Shown here piece after piece: positions 43,752 through 52,505 of a stretch of 64,000 nucleotides of DNA. The first letter of the stretch is position 1. Each line of letters starts with the position of its first letter. Source of the stretch: Gammaproteobacteria bacterium (GTDB lineage: Bacteria; Pseudomonadota; Gammaproteobacteria; Pseudomonadales; Azotimanducaceae). Where the stretch lies: contig JAPPHD010000193.1 of the NCBI GenBank assembly GCA_028821125.1, positions 1-64,000 of the forward strand, in the 5' to 3' direction. The translations under genes and the position numbers were made by a program. The notes beneath the pieces were generated by a model. That model ran no database searches, had not been told where the DNA came from, and was given only the letters and a program-made list of their open reading frames with translations.

Positions 43752-44117
43752 ATGAACCCGTTCGAACAACAGATGAAGCTTGGCCGCGACCTGATGGAAC
43801 TCAACTCCGAATGGTTCAGGAAGCTCGCCGAGCTCGATTCCAGGAATTTCAGCGACTACGTTCAGTTCAATCAGGATTTCGCCGGCAGGCTGCCGGAGGT
43901 GAAGGACATCCAGAGTTTCGTCGACCTGCAGCGCGAGTACGGCGAGCAGCTCTGGAACGGCGCCCAGGAAGCCCTGAAAACCCGCGGCGAGATGCTGCGT
44001 GACGCGTTCAACGCCAACAACGAAACGATTCGCAGGGCGTTCAGCCCCGAAGCCGAAGAGAAGCCGCAGGCGAAGCGCAGCTCCACGAAGAGCGGCGCCA
44101 CCAAAGCGGCCGCCTGA
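43752..44117 (+). CDS. Phasin family protein
   Basis: The 121-residue helical protein begins MNPFEQQMKLGRDLMELNSEWFRKL and carries an amphipathic central region and an Ala/Lys-rich tail, typical of phasins that coat PHA granules. It has a GGAGG ribosome-binding site, a TGC/GCA-rich upstream region and its own strong terminator, so it is probably an independently regulated, abundantly expressed gene under PhaR. Confidence 0.85.
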   Translation: MNPFEQQMKLGRDLMELNSEWFRKLAELDSRNFSDYVQFNQDFAGRLPEVKDIQSFVDLQREYGEQLWNGAQEALKTRGEMLRDAFNANNETIRRAFSPEAEEKPQAKRSSTKSGATKAAA

Positions 44118-44151
44118 GCGGTAACGAATACCGCTTTCCTCCCCCTGCACA

Positions 44152-44198
44152 CCCCCGGTAACCGGAGACTTTCTCCAGTTACCGGGGGTTGTGCTTTT
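44152..44198 (+). terminator. Rho-independent terminator after the phasin gene
   Basis: Arms 44152-44168 and 44172-44188 form a 17-bp stem with one mismatch and a 3-base loop, followed by TTGTGCTTTT. It lies 34 bp past the phasin stop codon and fits a highly expressed monocistronic gene. Confidence 0.9.
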
Positions 44199-44225
44199 CT
44201 GGTGCCTGAGAGTTGGGGCGGCGTC

Positions 44226-45212
44226 CTATAAGCTCTGCTGCGAGAGAATCCGCTCGTGAAAGTCGCGCATGGTTGAATACAGGCGTTCGGTGGCTTCCGG
44301 TACCGTCGTATTCGCCTCGAACCGGATGGGGTCGAGCACGTGTGCCGCGACCGGGCCCGGCCGGGCCTCCCGCGTACCCGGCGGCCGGATCTGCTTGAGG
44401 CCTTCCAGATAGACCGGCACCACCGGCACCTTCGCTTCCAACGCCAGGATGGAGACGCCGTGCTTGAAGTGCGACAGGTGGCGGCCCCGTGCGCGCGTTC
44501 CCTCCGGGAACAGCATCAGGTTGGCTCCGTGCTTCAACAGCCATTTCGGATACTCCAGGGTGCGCGACCCGCCGCCCCGCTGGATCGGATACAGACCCGT
44601 AACCAGCGACTGGTACCACGGCTGAAGCGTGACCTCCTTGCGCCCCTTCAGGAACCAGCGGTCGGCCGCCGCCCCGAAGAAGAGATTCGTACGGACCCGT
44701 AGCGGAATCGCCTTCATCAGGCAGTACTGGTCGAAGTGGCTCTGGTGATTGGCGACAACGATGCACGGCCCCCGGACCGAGGCGAACTTCCTCTTGCCGT
44801 AGACCCGGTGTTCCGTGAAGAAGCGCCAGGCCCAGCGCTGATAGACGTAGGGATACATCAGGAAACGCACGAAGCGCGCCCACCACCGAACCTGCCAGCG
44901 ATGCGGCCCTGCCGTCTGCGCCGACTGGCTCAACAGGCGCTGGAAGAGCGGCAGATCGATTGCGGGCAGAATCTCCGTATCCGCCGTGGTACTCATTTCC
45001 TGAGCGAGAGTGGCCCGATACGCCTTGAAGTTGTCCGGCGCGTCGACAATGAAGCACTGGTCCCACTCGCCGAGCAGGCGATACCCCAACAGGATCTTCG
45101 CTTCCCAGCGCTCCAGGGCCTCGCAAACGCGCTCGACGGCACTCGGGCCTTCCGACTTCATGGCCTTCAGGCCCTCGGAGTGGTCCCGCATGAGAAGAAC
45201 GTAGACGCCCAA
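44226..45212 (-). CDS. GYD-domain fused to PlsC-type lysophospholipid acyltransferase
   Basis: The 328-residue protein has two parts. Residues 1-92 resemble the GYD family (VYVLLMRDHSEGLKAMKSE, GEWDQCFIVDAPDNFKAYRA). Residues about 105-328 are a PlsC acyltransferase with NHQSHFD (H156, D161), the FFGAAADRWF and YPIQRGG region, and FPEGTR (235-240). It should acylate a glycerol- or lyso-lipid. The fusion is unusual. The adjacent gene encodes a free GYD protein, 3 bp upstream on the same strand. It is convergent with the phasin gene. Confidence 0.82.
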   Translation of the reverse strand: MGVYVLLMRDHSEGLKAMKSEGPSAVERVCEALERWEAKILLGYRLLGEWDQCFIVDAPDNFKAYRATLAQEMSTTADTEILPAIDLPLFQRLLSQSAQTAGPHRWQVRWWARFVRFLMYPYVYQRWAWRFFTEHRVYGKRKFASVRGPCIVVANHQSHFDQYCLMKAIPLRVRTNLFFGAAADRWFLKGRKEVTLQPWYQSLVTGLYPIQRGGGSRTLEYPKWLLKHGANLMLFPEGTRARGRHLSHFKHGVSILALEAKVPVVPVYLEGLKQIRPPGTREARPGPVAAHVLDPIRFEANTTVPEATERLYSTMRDFHERILSQQSL

Positions 45213-45215
45213 GGT

Positions 45216-45524
45216 TCAGCCCGCGCTTTCCGGGGCGGCACTTTTCATCATGTTGATGTATCTCTCGATGGCAATGGCCGGAAACGTCGTGATCTTGATG
45301 GTTCCCCGGGAGCCGAGTTCCATGGAAAGGCGCGCCATGATCTCGTTCGAGGGCGCCTCGATCACGTTGACGAAGTCGTAGCCGCCGAGCACGGCGTACT
45401 GGGCGACCACCCGTGCCCCCATGCTCTCGACTTCCTTGTTGACCTCGCCCAGGCGCTCCGGGCGTTCCTTGAGCGTCTTGCGCCCTTCGTCGGTGAGCGT
45501 GCTGAGCATGATGTATGTCGCCAT
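45216..45524 (-). CDS. GYD-domain protein
   Basis: The 102-residue protein matches the GYD family: MATYIMLSTLTDEGRKTLKE, the signature GGYDFVNVIEAP, and TIKITTFPAIAIERYINMM. The family is small, cytoplasmic and of unknown function, probably a ferredoxin-like fold. ATG 45524 follows GGAGG. It lies 3 bp before the GYD-PlsC fusion, whose N-terminal domain it resembles, so the free and fused copies may interact or be related by duplication. Confidence 0.85.
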   Translation of the reverse strand: MATYIMLSTLTDEGRKTLKERPERLGEVNKEVESMGARVVAQYAVLGGYDFVNVIEAPSNEIMARLSMELGSRGTIKITTFPAIAIERYINMMKSAAPESAG

Positions 45525-45759
45525 CGATTGCCTCCTTGTCCATTTTCCCCGGTTGATCCGGCAAGGCCGTCGCGGATCGGCGCAGGTCACTGCCGGCCCG
45601 TGAATCTGCGCTCGCGCGGCTCGGACCGACGCAATCACGCGCCGGCAGTTTGCTCCGCGCACACTCGGGGCGCAACCGATCCCCGGGAAGGGGACCGATT
45701 GTTGACCCTGAAAAAACACTGCGCCACACTTCGTGACGAAACGATGACGGGAGTTCAGG

Positions 45760-46569
45760 TTGTCACTGTCCATCGATCCGGCACCGCGGCAACGCCCCGG
45801 GCCATCGAGAGCGAACTTCGCCTGGGAGTTGCCACGCCTCTTCTTTGAGGTCGGCCGTCTCGGGTTGTCCTGGCCGCTCCTGCTCCAGCAGGCGGCGCGC
45901 GGCGACGGGCATCCGGTCATGGTGCTTCCCGGCTTCCTCGGGGGCGATGATTCCACCCTCATCCTGCGCAGGTTTCTCACGCAACTCGGATACGTCTCCC
46001 TCCCCTGGCTGCACGGCCGCAACACCGGCAACCCGGCCCAGCTCGACGGGGCAATACTGCGTTTCTACCGGGCCCATCACGCCAGCGGTGAGAAGATCTC
46101 CCTGATCGGGCAGAGCCTTGGCGGCATCTATGCACGGGAGATCGCCCGCAAGTTTCCCGATGCGGTGCGCAGCGTCATCACCCTGGGCAGCCCGTTCGCG
46201 GCCCGGGACGACGCCCACACCGCGAATCCGCTGGTAACCCGGCTGTTCGAGTCGCTGTCCGGCCACACGGCGGAGGAGATGCGCCGGCGCATGGGCAACC
46301 GCGACGACCCCAGGGCGCCCCTGGGCATTCCAAGCACCTCGGTCTACAGCAGGAGCGACGGCGTGGCGTACTGGAAGGCCTGCGTAGACCGGGAGAGCGA
46401 ACTGTCGGAAAACGTCGAGGTACGGGCCAGCCACACCGGCATGGCCATGAACCCGGATGTGCTGTACGTGATCGCCGACCGCCTGGCGCAGGACGCGCAA
46501 GCCTGGCAACCGTTCGACCGCACCCGGGGTTGCCGGCCCTGGGCCTATCCGGAGCCTTTCAGCGCCTAG
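45760..46569 (+). CDS. Alpha/beta hydrolase, lipase-like
   Basis: The 269-residue protein has the nucleophile elbow GQSLGG, a preceding HPVMVLPGFLGGDDSTLILR oxyanion-loop segment and a plausible catalytic His in ASHTGMAMNPDVL; an Asp in RSDGVAYW completes the set. It resembles lipases or lipase-like esterases without a signal peptide. TTG 45760 follows GGGAG at good spacing. Its place next to the acyltransferase and storage genes makes turnover of acylglycerol plausible. Confidence 0.8.
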   Translation: MSLSIDPAPRQRPGPSRANFAWELPRLFFEVGRLGLSWPLLLQQAARGDGHPVMVLPGFLGGDDSTLILRRFLTQLGYVSLPWLHGRNTGNPAQLDGAILRFYRAHHASGEKISLIGQSLGGIYAREIARKFPDAVRSVITLGSPFAARDDAHTANPLVTRLFESLSGHTAEEMRRRMGNRDDPRAPLGIPSTSVYSRSDGVAYWKACVDRESELSENVEVRASHTGMAMNPDVLYVIADRLAQDAQAWQPFDRTRGCRPWAYPEPFSA

Positions 46570-46606
46570 TCCGCGTTCGCCACCAACTTCCTGCTGCGGA
46601 CGCGGA

Positions 46607-47794
46607 CTAGTCGCTGTTCGCGCGGCTGGCCGCGATCTCCCGGTCGATTTCCGCCCTGGTTCTCAGGAAATCCAGCCCGCGCGACTCGGCGATACGCCGT
46701 ACGTCGTCGAACTCGGATTTCCAGCGCACCAGCCCGTCCGGCTGGGTGATGACCTTGATGCGCACGGGCCCGAAGCTGGTGTCTACGGTTTCGTTCTCCC
46801 GAGGCAGCGCGTGCTTGACGAACGGCAGCACGCGCAACCCGATCGTCGTGGAACGGTTCAGCACCGCATCGATGAGAGCTTCCTGCAAGTCCAGGCGGCA
46901 AAGTACCGACAGGCAGGTGCCCGGGCGTGACTTCTTCATGACAACGGGCGTCAGGTAGACATCGTCGGCGCCGAGTTCGAGCAGATGGTCGAGTAGCGGT
47001 TCGAAGGCTTCCGGGCTCATGTCGTCAATGTTCGCCTCGATCTTCAAGTGCCGCGCACGCTCGAGGGCGCCGGTTTCCAGTTCCCCGGCCAGCACGCGCA
47101 GCACGTTCGGCACGGCGAAGTCCCGTGTGCCGATGCCGTAGCCGAGCGCCGTGGCGGTGAAGTTTGCCGGCGCCTCGAAACGGTCGACGCTTGCCTTGAG
47201 GATGGCGGCGCCGGTGGGCGTCGTGCTCTCGCCGTCCACGCCGCCGTATGAGCACGGCACGCCCTTGAGAATCTCCTGGGTTGCCGGCACCGGCACCGGC
47301 AGGCGGCCGTGGGCGCAATCGACGTAGCCGCCCCCCACTTCCACCGTGCCGCACAATACCCTGTCCACATCGAGGTAGTTCAGGCAGATTGCCGCCCCGA
47401 CCACGTCGACGATCGAGTCCACCGCGCCCACCTCGTGAAAGTGAACCCGCTCCACCGGAACGTCGTGAATCTTCGCTTCCGCGATCGCGATCGCATCGAA
47501 GATGCCAAGCGCCCGGTCCGAAACATCCTGGGGCAAGTCCGCCTTTCGAATGAGGGCCTGTATGTCGCTGTAATGCCGGTGATCCGGCTGCTTGACGCAT
47601 TGGCGTACCTGGGCCCGAATGCCCGATATGCCCTGCTTGCTGTCCGGGCGAAAGGTCACCTCGAACTCTTCCGTGCAGGGTAGGCGGTTCAGGCTGTCGA
47701 GGATATGGTCCTCGGGCACGCCGAGATCCGCCATGGCGCCGAGGTGCATGTCGCCGCTGATTCCGGCCTGACACTGATAGTAGAGAGCTTTCAT
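46607..47794 (-). CDS. larC: Nickel-pincer cofactor biosynthesis protein LarC
   Basis: The 395-residue protein starts with the LarC signature QAGISGDMHLGA and has VHFHEVGAVDSIVDVVG, later PTGAAIL and the DDMSPEAFEPLLDHLLELGADDVYLTPVVMKK domain. LarC inserts nickel into the pincer nucleotide cofactor of lactate racemase and relatives. Here LarC1 and LarC2 are in one uninterrupted frame; the Lactobacillus gene needs a ribosomal frameshift. No larB, larE or larA gene is present in the window. It converges on the hydrolase gene. Confidence 0.92.
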   Translation of the reverse strand: MKALYYQCQAGISGDMHLGAMADLGVPEDHILDSLNRLPCTEEFEVTFRPDSKQGISGIRAQVRQCVKQPDHRHYSDIQALIRKADLPQDVSDRALGIFDAIAIAEAKIHDVPVERVHFHEVGAVDSIVDVVGAAICLNYLDVDRVLCGTVEVGGGYVDCAHGRLPVPVPATQEILKGVPCSYGGVDGESTTPTGAAILKASVDRFEAPANFTATALGYGIGTRDFAVPNVLRVLAGELETGALERARHLKIEANIDDMSPEAFEPLLDHLLELGADDVYLTPVVMKKSRPGTCLSVLCRLDLQEALIDAVLNRSTTIGLRVLPFVKHALPRENETVDTSFGPVRIKVITQPDGLVRWKSEFDDVRRIAESRGLDFLRTRAEIDREIAASRANSD

Positions 47795-47879
47795 CTCCCG
47801 CTGCCCCGGTTGCGGGGCGCAAGGGTGTTCGCAAGACGTACCCCGATTCCCGGACCCGTCGGCAGGCCAGGGACCCGGT

Positions 47880-49070
47880 TCAATACGAAATCGACTGTTC
47901 GAGAACCACCCACCGGCCGTTCCGAACCTGAGACAGGGCGCTCTCGGTCGCGCCCTTGTGATTCTCGGCGGAAAACGCGACCTTGTAGCCGAAAATGTCG
48001 GTGTAGTCCGCAATCGCCTCGACACCGCCGAGCAGCGACTCGACGGTCAGGTCGGGGCCGGCATTTTTCAAAGCCTCCACAACGAGGTCCGCGCCCCGGT
48101 AGCCCTCCATTGCCGGCAGGCCCGGTTCCACGTCGTACAGGGCCATGTAGCGGTCCCACCAGGCCTGTACCTCCGGCGATTTCTCGTCGTCGGGATAGAG
48201 CCTGGCCATGTGCACGAAGGCGTAGTAACCCTCGCCGCTCTCCTGGTCGGCGATCACCTGCCCGTAGGCGGCGTTGTTGCCCACCCAGGCGACACCGGTC
48301 CAGCCCATCTTGCGGGCCGTGTCGAGCACGAGGATGGTGTCCCGGTGCACCGTGCCCATCAGCACCAGGTCGCAACCGGCGTTCCGGAGCCTGAGCACCG
48401 CCCCGGTGAACTCGCTTTCCGTGGGCTTGTGCGCCGCCTCGGCGGCGACTTCCAGCCCCATTTCCCGGACCTGGTCTTCAACGGCATCCCGTATCTCGAG
48501 CCCGTAGTCGGTATCGTGATAGATGGCGCACACCGCAGACCTGCCCTCGCGTTCCACGAAGTACTTCACGGCCGCCCGCACCTCGTCGTAGTAGATGCCG
48601 TGCTGCGAGAACTTCATCGGGTGGAAGGGCTCGACCATCGCCCGGGCGCCGGAGACCGGGAACAGGTTGGGCACGCCCTGCTCGAACTGCTGGGGCATGA
48701 CCGCGTTGTTGGTTGGCGTACCGACCGACAGGATCATGGCCAGGATGTTGTCGCGGTTGATGAGCTTGTTGGCCGCCTGGATGGCTCGCGGCACCTGGTA
48801 GGAGGTGTCTTCCACCACGAAGCGGATCCGCCGCCCGTAGACGCCGCCCGCTTCGTTGGCCTCGTCGAATCGCATGCGCGCCCCGTTGACCACGCCCACG
48901 CCCCAAATGGCGATCGGGCCCGACACATCAGTATAGGTACCGAGCACGATCTCGTCGTCGGTTACCCCGCGGGTCGCAACGGCGGCATCGTCTTCCGGTT
49001 CGCCGCCCGGACACCCGGCCAGCAGCAGCGGCAATGCCAACAACAGGCTCTTCGCGACAACTGCTCTCAT
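47880..49070 (-). CDS. Liv-type ABC transporter substrate-binding lipoprotein
   Basis: The 396-residue protein has a lipoprotein signal (LLLAGC, lipidated C20) and a type-I periplasmic binding fold (DDEIVLGTYTDVSGPIAIWGVG, GGVYGRRIRFVVED, GVPNLFPVSGARAMVEP). It delivers an amphipathic carboxylate or amide ligand to the LivHMGF permease encoded upstream. The usual ligand range of the family is broad: branched-chain amino acids, amides, aromatic acids. It is downstream of a long-chain acyl-CoA ligase in the same cluster, so a ligand with a CoA-activatable acid is likely. Confidence 0.9.
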   Translation of the reverse strand: MRAVVAKSLLLALPLLLAGCPGGEPEDDAAVATRGVTDDEIVLGTYTDVSGPIAIWGVGVVNGARMRFDEANEAGGVYGRRIRFVVEDTSYQVPRAIQAANKLINRDNILAMILSVGTPTNNAVMPQQFEQGVPNLFPVSGARAMVEPFHPMKFSQHGIYYDEVRAAVKYFVEREGRSAVCAIYHDTDYGLEIRDAVEDQVREMGLEVAAEAAHKPTESEFTGAVLRLRNAGCDLVLMGTVHRDTILVLDTARKMGWTGVAWVGNNAAYGQVIADQESGEGYYAFVHMARLYPDDEKSPEVQAWWDRYMALYDVEPGLPAMEGYRGADLVVEALKNAGPDLTVESLLGGVEAIADYTDIFGYKVAFSAENHKGATESALSQVRNGRWVVLEQSISY

Positions 49071-49140
49071 TCGCTAAAGATTCAATCCAGCACGCTGCCC
49101 GATTTTACTGCGTCCGGCTCCCCGAGACGAGGCACGAGGG

Positions 49141-50955
49141 CTAGTACATCTCCCCGATCAGATCAGCGTATTTCTCGTGAACGACCTTGCGCTTCAGCTT
49201 CTGGGTGGGAGTCAGCTCGTCGTCCTCGGGGTCGAGAAGCTGGTCGATCAGGCGGAACTTCTTGATGGTCTCCACGCGCGCGAACTTCGCGTTGACCCTT
49301 TCGACCTCTTCGCCGATCAGGTCCTGCACCTCGGTGGTGTGGCAGAGGCTCGTGTAGTTGGTGAACGGCACGTCGTTGTCCTGGGCGAACTTGGTGACGT
49401 TCTCGTGGTCGATCATGACCAGGCAGGTCAGGAAGGGGCGCCGGTCGCCGACGACCACCGCATCGGTGATGAAGGGCGAGAACTTGAGCTGGTTCTCGAT
49501 CTCGCTCGGCGTGACGTTCTTGCCGCCCGCGGTGATGATGATGTCCTTCATGCGGTCGACGATGTAGACGTAGCCGTCCTCGTCGATACGGCCCACGTCC
49601 CCCGTATGCAGCCAGTCCTGCCGGATGGTCTCCGCCGTCTTCTCCGGCTTGTTCCAGTAGCCCTCGATGACGCCGGCGCTCCTGATGAGGATTTCGTTTT
49701 CTTCCGAGAGCGTCACCTCCACCTCGCGGTTGGATCTGCCGACACTGCCGATGCGGGACTGCCCGGGCAGGTTGGCGGTTGCGAGGCCGCTGCACTCCGT
49801 CTGCCCGTAGACCTCGTACATGGGCTTGTTCAGGGCCCAGAACCAGTCGATGAGTTCCGGAGCGATGGGCGCGGCGCCCGTCGACAGCCACCGGCAGCGG
49901 TCGATGCCGAGGAATATCCGGATGTTCTTGAACACCAGGAAGTCCAGGACCGGGTACGCCAGGGCCAGCGCCCAGGGCACGGGCTCCGCCGCCTTGAGAT
50001 GTTGCGCGCGCCTGAGCCCGAGCTTGAGGGCCAGGTCGTAAGCAAGACGCCCGAGCGCCGTTCCGTCCTTCAGCTTGATGACGATCGTCGAGTGTTGCTT
50101 CTCCCATACCCTGGGCACGGCGAACGCCACCGTCGGCGCCACCTCCTGCTGGTCGTGCACGAAGGTTTCGGGTTCCTCCACCAGGTTGACCACACAGCCG
50201 GACGCGATGGCGCTGGAAATGTAGAACATGCGTCCGGCGATGTGGGCGAGCGGCAGGAAACCGAGCTGCTCGTCGGTATCGCGGAATCCGTAGATCTGCT
50301 GCATGTTGCGCATCATGAAGAGCATGTTGCGCTGGCTGATCATGGCGCCCTTGGGCGGGCCGGTGGTGCCGGAGGTGTAGGTAAGCACCATGAGATCCTT
50401 CGGGCGGGCGGCATCGATCTCCCGGTTCCATACATCCGGGTGTTCCTCACCATAGGCGCGTCCGAGCGCCAACAGGTCTTCATAGCTCAGGCACGCCCCG
50501 TCACGAAAGTTGCGCAGCCCCTCCATGTCGAAGATGACGATCTTCTCCAGTGTCGGCGTACGCTCGCGCACCTCGAGGATCTTGTCGAGCTGCTCCTCGT
50601 CCTCGGCAAAATAGAAGCGGGTGAAACTGTCGTTGACCAGGTACTCCACCTGTACCGGCGCATCCGTGGGATAGACGCCGTTGGTGACGCCGCCGATGCA
50701 GTTGATGCCGAGGTCGGTGAACACCCATTCCCGGCAGACCTCGGCGGCGACCGAGCAGACATCGCCGCGTTTCAGCCCCAGCGCCTTCAGCCCGAGCCCG
50801 ACCAGGCGCGCCTGTTCGCCGTAGTCGGCCCAGGTGTATTCGTTCCAGATGCCGAAGTCCTTTTCCCTGAGCGCGACCGTCTCCGACCATTCGGCGACCC
50901 GCTTGCGGAATAACCGGGGCAGCGTATCGCAGCCATCGACGGTCTGTTCATTCAT
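49141..50955 (-). CDS. Long-chain acyl-CoA synthetase (AMP-forming)
   Basis: The 604-residue ligase has the P-loop YTSGTTGPPKG, the core GQTECSG, and the extended hinge VGRIDEDGYVYIVDRMKDIIITAGGKNVTPSE, typical of long-chain FadD-like enzymes with a large N-terminal domain. A C-terminal LTPTQKLKRKVV supplies the catalytic Lys. ATG 50955 follows AAGGAG; the in-frame TTG at 50973 lacks a site. It is embedded between livF and the binding protein. This arrangement recurs in proteobacterial Liv clusters and suggests that the imported acid is activated to CoA on arrival. Confidence 0.9.
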   Translation of the reverse strand: MNEQTVDGCDTLPRLFRKRVAEWSETVALREKDFGIWNEYTWADYGEQARLVGLGLKALGLKRGDVCSVAAEVCREWVFTDLGINCIGGVTNGVYPTDAPVQVEYLVNDSFTRFYFAEDEEQLDKILEVRERTPTLEKIVIFDMEGLRNFRDGACLSYEDLLALGRAYGEEHPDVWNREIDAARPKDLMVLTYTSGTTGPPKGAMISQRNMLFMMRNMQQIYGFRDTDEQLGFLPLAHIAGRMFYISSAIASGCVVNLVEEPETFVHDQQEVAPTVAFAVPRVWEKQHSTIVIKLKDGTALGRLAYDLALKLGLRRAQHLKAAEPVPWALALAYPVLDFLVFKNIRIFLGIDRCRWLSTGAAPIAPELIDWFWALNKPMYEVYGQTECSGLATANLPGQSRIGSVGRSNREVEVTLSEENEILIRSAGVIEGYWNKPEKTAETIRQDWLHTGDVGRIDEDGYVYIVDRMKDIIITAGGKNVTPSEIENQLKFSPFITDAVVVGDRRPFLTCLVMIDHENVTKFAQDNDVPFTNYTSLCHTTEVQDLIGEEVERVNAKFARVETIKKFRLIDQLLDPEDDELTPTQKLKRKVVHEKYADLIGEMY

Positions 50956-50976
50956 CGACTCGTTCTCCTTCAAGCA

Positions 50977-51744
50977 TCAGCGCCAGGTCTTGCGCTGTTT
51001 CCACCGGCGCCGGCCCCGCACTCCCTGGTCTTTCATCCCGAGGTAGAACTCCTGGATATCCGTTGCGTTCTTCAGCCGCTCGCAGGAATCCTCCATGACG
51101 ATGCGGCCGAGTTCCATGACGTAACCGTAGTCGGCGACATCCAGCGCCATTTTCGCGTTCTGTTCGACAAGCAGCACCGTTACCCGCTGCTCGGCGTTCA
51201 GTCGCGTGACGATCTCCGCGATCTCGTGCACCAGCTTCGGGGCCAGCCCCAGGGATGGCTCATCGAGCAGCATGAGCCGGGGCCGCAGCATCAGGGCACG
51301 GCCGATAGCCAGCATCTGCTGCTGGCCGCCGGACAGCACCTGGGCGGGCTGCCTGACGAAACCCTTCAGGACCGGGAAATAGTCGTAGACCAGCTCCACA
51401 TCCTCATCGACTTCCCGGTCCCTGCGCGAATACGCGCCCATGCGCAGGTTTTCCTCGACGGTGAGGAACGGAAACACCTCGCGCCCCTCCGGGACGTGGC
51501 CGATGCCGAGCCGCGCCACCCAGTCCGGGTCCCGCGCCTGAATGGGACGGCCATCGAAAAGCACGCTGCCTTTCTGCGGGTCCATGGCGCCGCTTACGGT
51601 CTTCAGCACCGTGGTCTTGCCCGCGCCGTTGGCCCCGAGCACGGTGACGATGCTCCCCTCCGGCACGCGCATGCTGATGCCGTGGATGGCGAGGATCGGC
51701 CCGTAGTAGGTCTCAACGTTGCGCAGTTCGAGCAGGTCCGCCAT
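50977..51744 (-). CDS. livF: Liv-type ABC transporter ATP-binding protein LivF
   Basis: The 255-residue ATPase has Walker A LGANGAGKTT, signature LSGGQQQML, Walker B LMLLDEPSLGLAP and the LivF-typical EQNAKMAL ending. The C-terminus carries a basic extension (GVRGRRRWKQRKTWR). It lies 2 bp after the livG stop. With LivG it powers the LivHM permease. The acyl-CoA ligase begins 21 bp downstream. Confidence 0.93.
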   Translation of the reverse strand: MADLLELRNVETYYGPILAIHGISMRVPEGSIVTVLGANGAGKTTVLKTVSGAMDPQKGSVLFDGRPIQARDPDWVARLGIGHVPEGREVFPFLTVEENLRMGAYSRRDREVDEDVELVYDYFPVLKGFVRQPAQVLSGGQQQMLAIGRALMLRPRLMLLDEPSLGLAPKLVHEIAEIVTRLNAEQRVTVLLVEQNAKMALDVADYGYVMELGRIVMEDSCERLKNATDIQEFYLGMKDQGVRGRRRWKQRKTWR

Positions 51745-51746
51745 CG

Positions 51747-52505
51747 TCAGTCTCCGAGATAGGCACGCAGCACTTCCGGGTGGTTCTGAACGGCGCCGGG
51801 CTCGCCGATGGTGATCGTCTGCCCGTCCGCCATGGCCAGTACCCGATCCGATGCGCTGGTTACCAGGTTCATGTCGTGCTCGACCATGATCACGGTGATG
51901 CCGAGTTCTTCGTTGATGTCCTCGAGCCAGAACGACAGGTCCTCGGTCTCCTCCGGATTGAGCCCGGAGGAAGGCTCGTCGAGCAGCAGGAGCTTCGGCT
52001 TCAGGCACAGGGCGCGTGCGATCTCCACCATCTTGCGCACACCGTAGGGCAGCTCGCCGATCACCTTGTGCCGGTGGCTGCGCAGGTCGAGCAGATCGAT
52101 GACATCCTCGACCGCGTCGCGCAACTTCAGCTCCTGGCGCCGCACCGACGGCAGAAACAGCAGTTCGGAGAACAGGTTGCTGCGCCGGTGGATGTGGCAG
52201 CCGATCAGCAGGTTCTTGAGCACCGTTTCCTGCTCGAACAGTTCCGTGTTCTGGAAGGTGCGGGCAATGCCGAGTTCCGCGATCGCATGGGCGGGAACCC
52301 CGGTGATGTCGCGCCCGTCGAAGACGATCGAGCCGTGGTCCACATCGTGGATGCGGCTGACGAGATTGAAGATGGTGGTCTTGCCCGCGCCGTTGGGCCC
52401 GACGATGCTGAACACCTGCCCCGGTTCAACGGCGAACGAGACTTCCTGCACCGCCTTGACGCCGCCGAAACTCACCGAGATGCCGTTGGCGGCCAGCAGT
52501 GTCAC
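51747..52505 (-). CDS. livG: Liv-type ABC transporter ATP-binding protein LivG
   Basis: The 252-residue ATPase has Walker A VGPNGAGKTT, the LivG-type VARTFQNTELF-like Q-loop region (IARTFQNTE), Walker B LLLLDEPSSGLNPEE, and the ending VMVEHDM; the signature is ELPYGVRKMVEIARAL rather than LSGGQ, which is common in LivG. GTG 52505 overlaps the livM stop by 4 bp. LivG pairs with LivF. Confidence 0.9.
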   Translation of the reverse strand: MTLLAANGISVSFGGVKAVQEVSFAVEPGQVFSIVGPNGAGKTTIFNLVSRIHDVDHGSIVFDGRDITGVPAHAIAELGIARTFQNTELFEQETVLKNLLIGCHIHRRSNLFSELLFLPSVRRQELKLRDAVEDVIDLLDLRSHRHKVIGELPYGVRKMVEIARALCLKPKLLLLDEPSSGLNPEETEDLSFWLEDINEELGITVIMVEHDMNLVTSASDRVLAMADGQTITIGEPGAVQNHPEVLRAYLGD

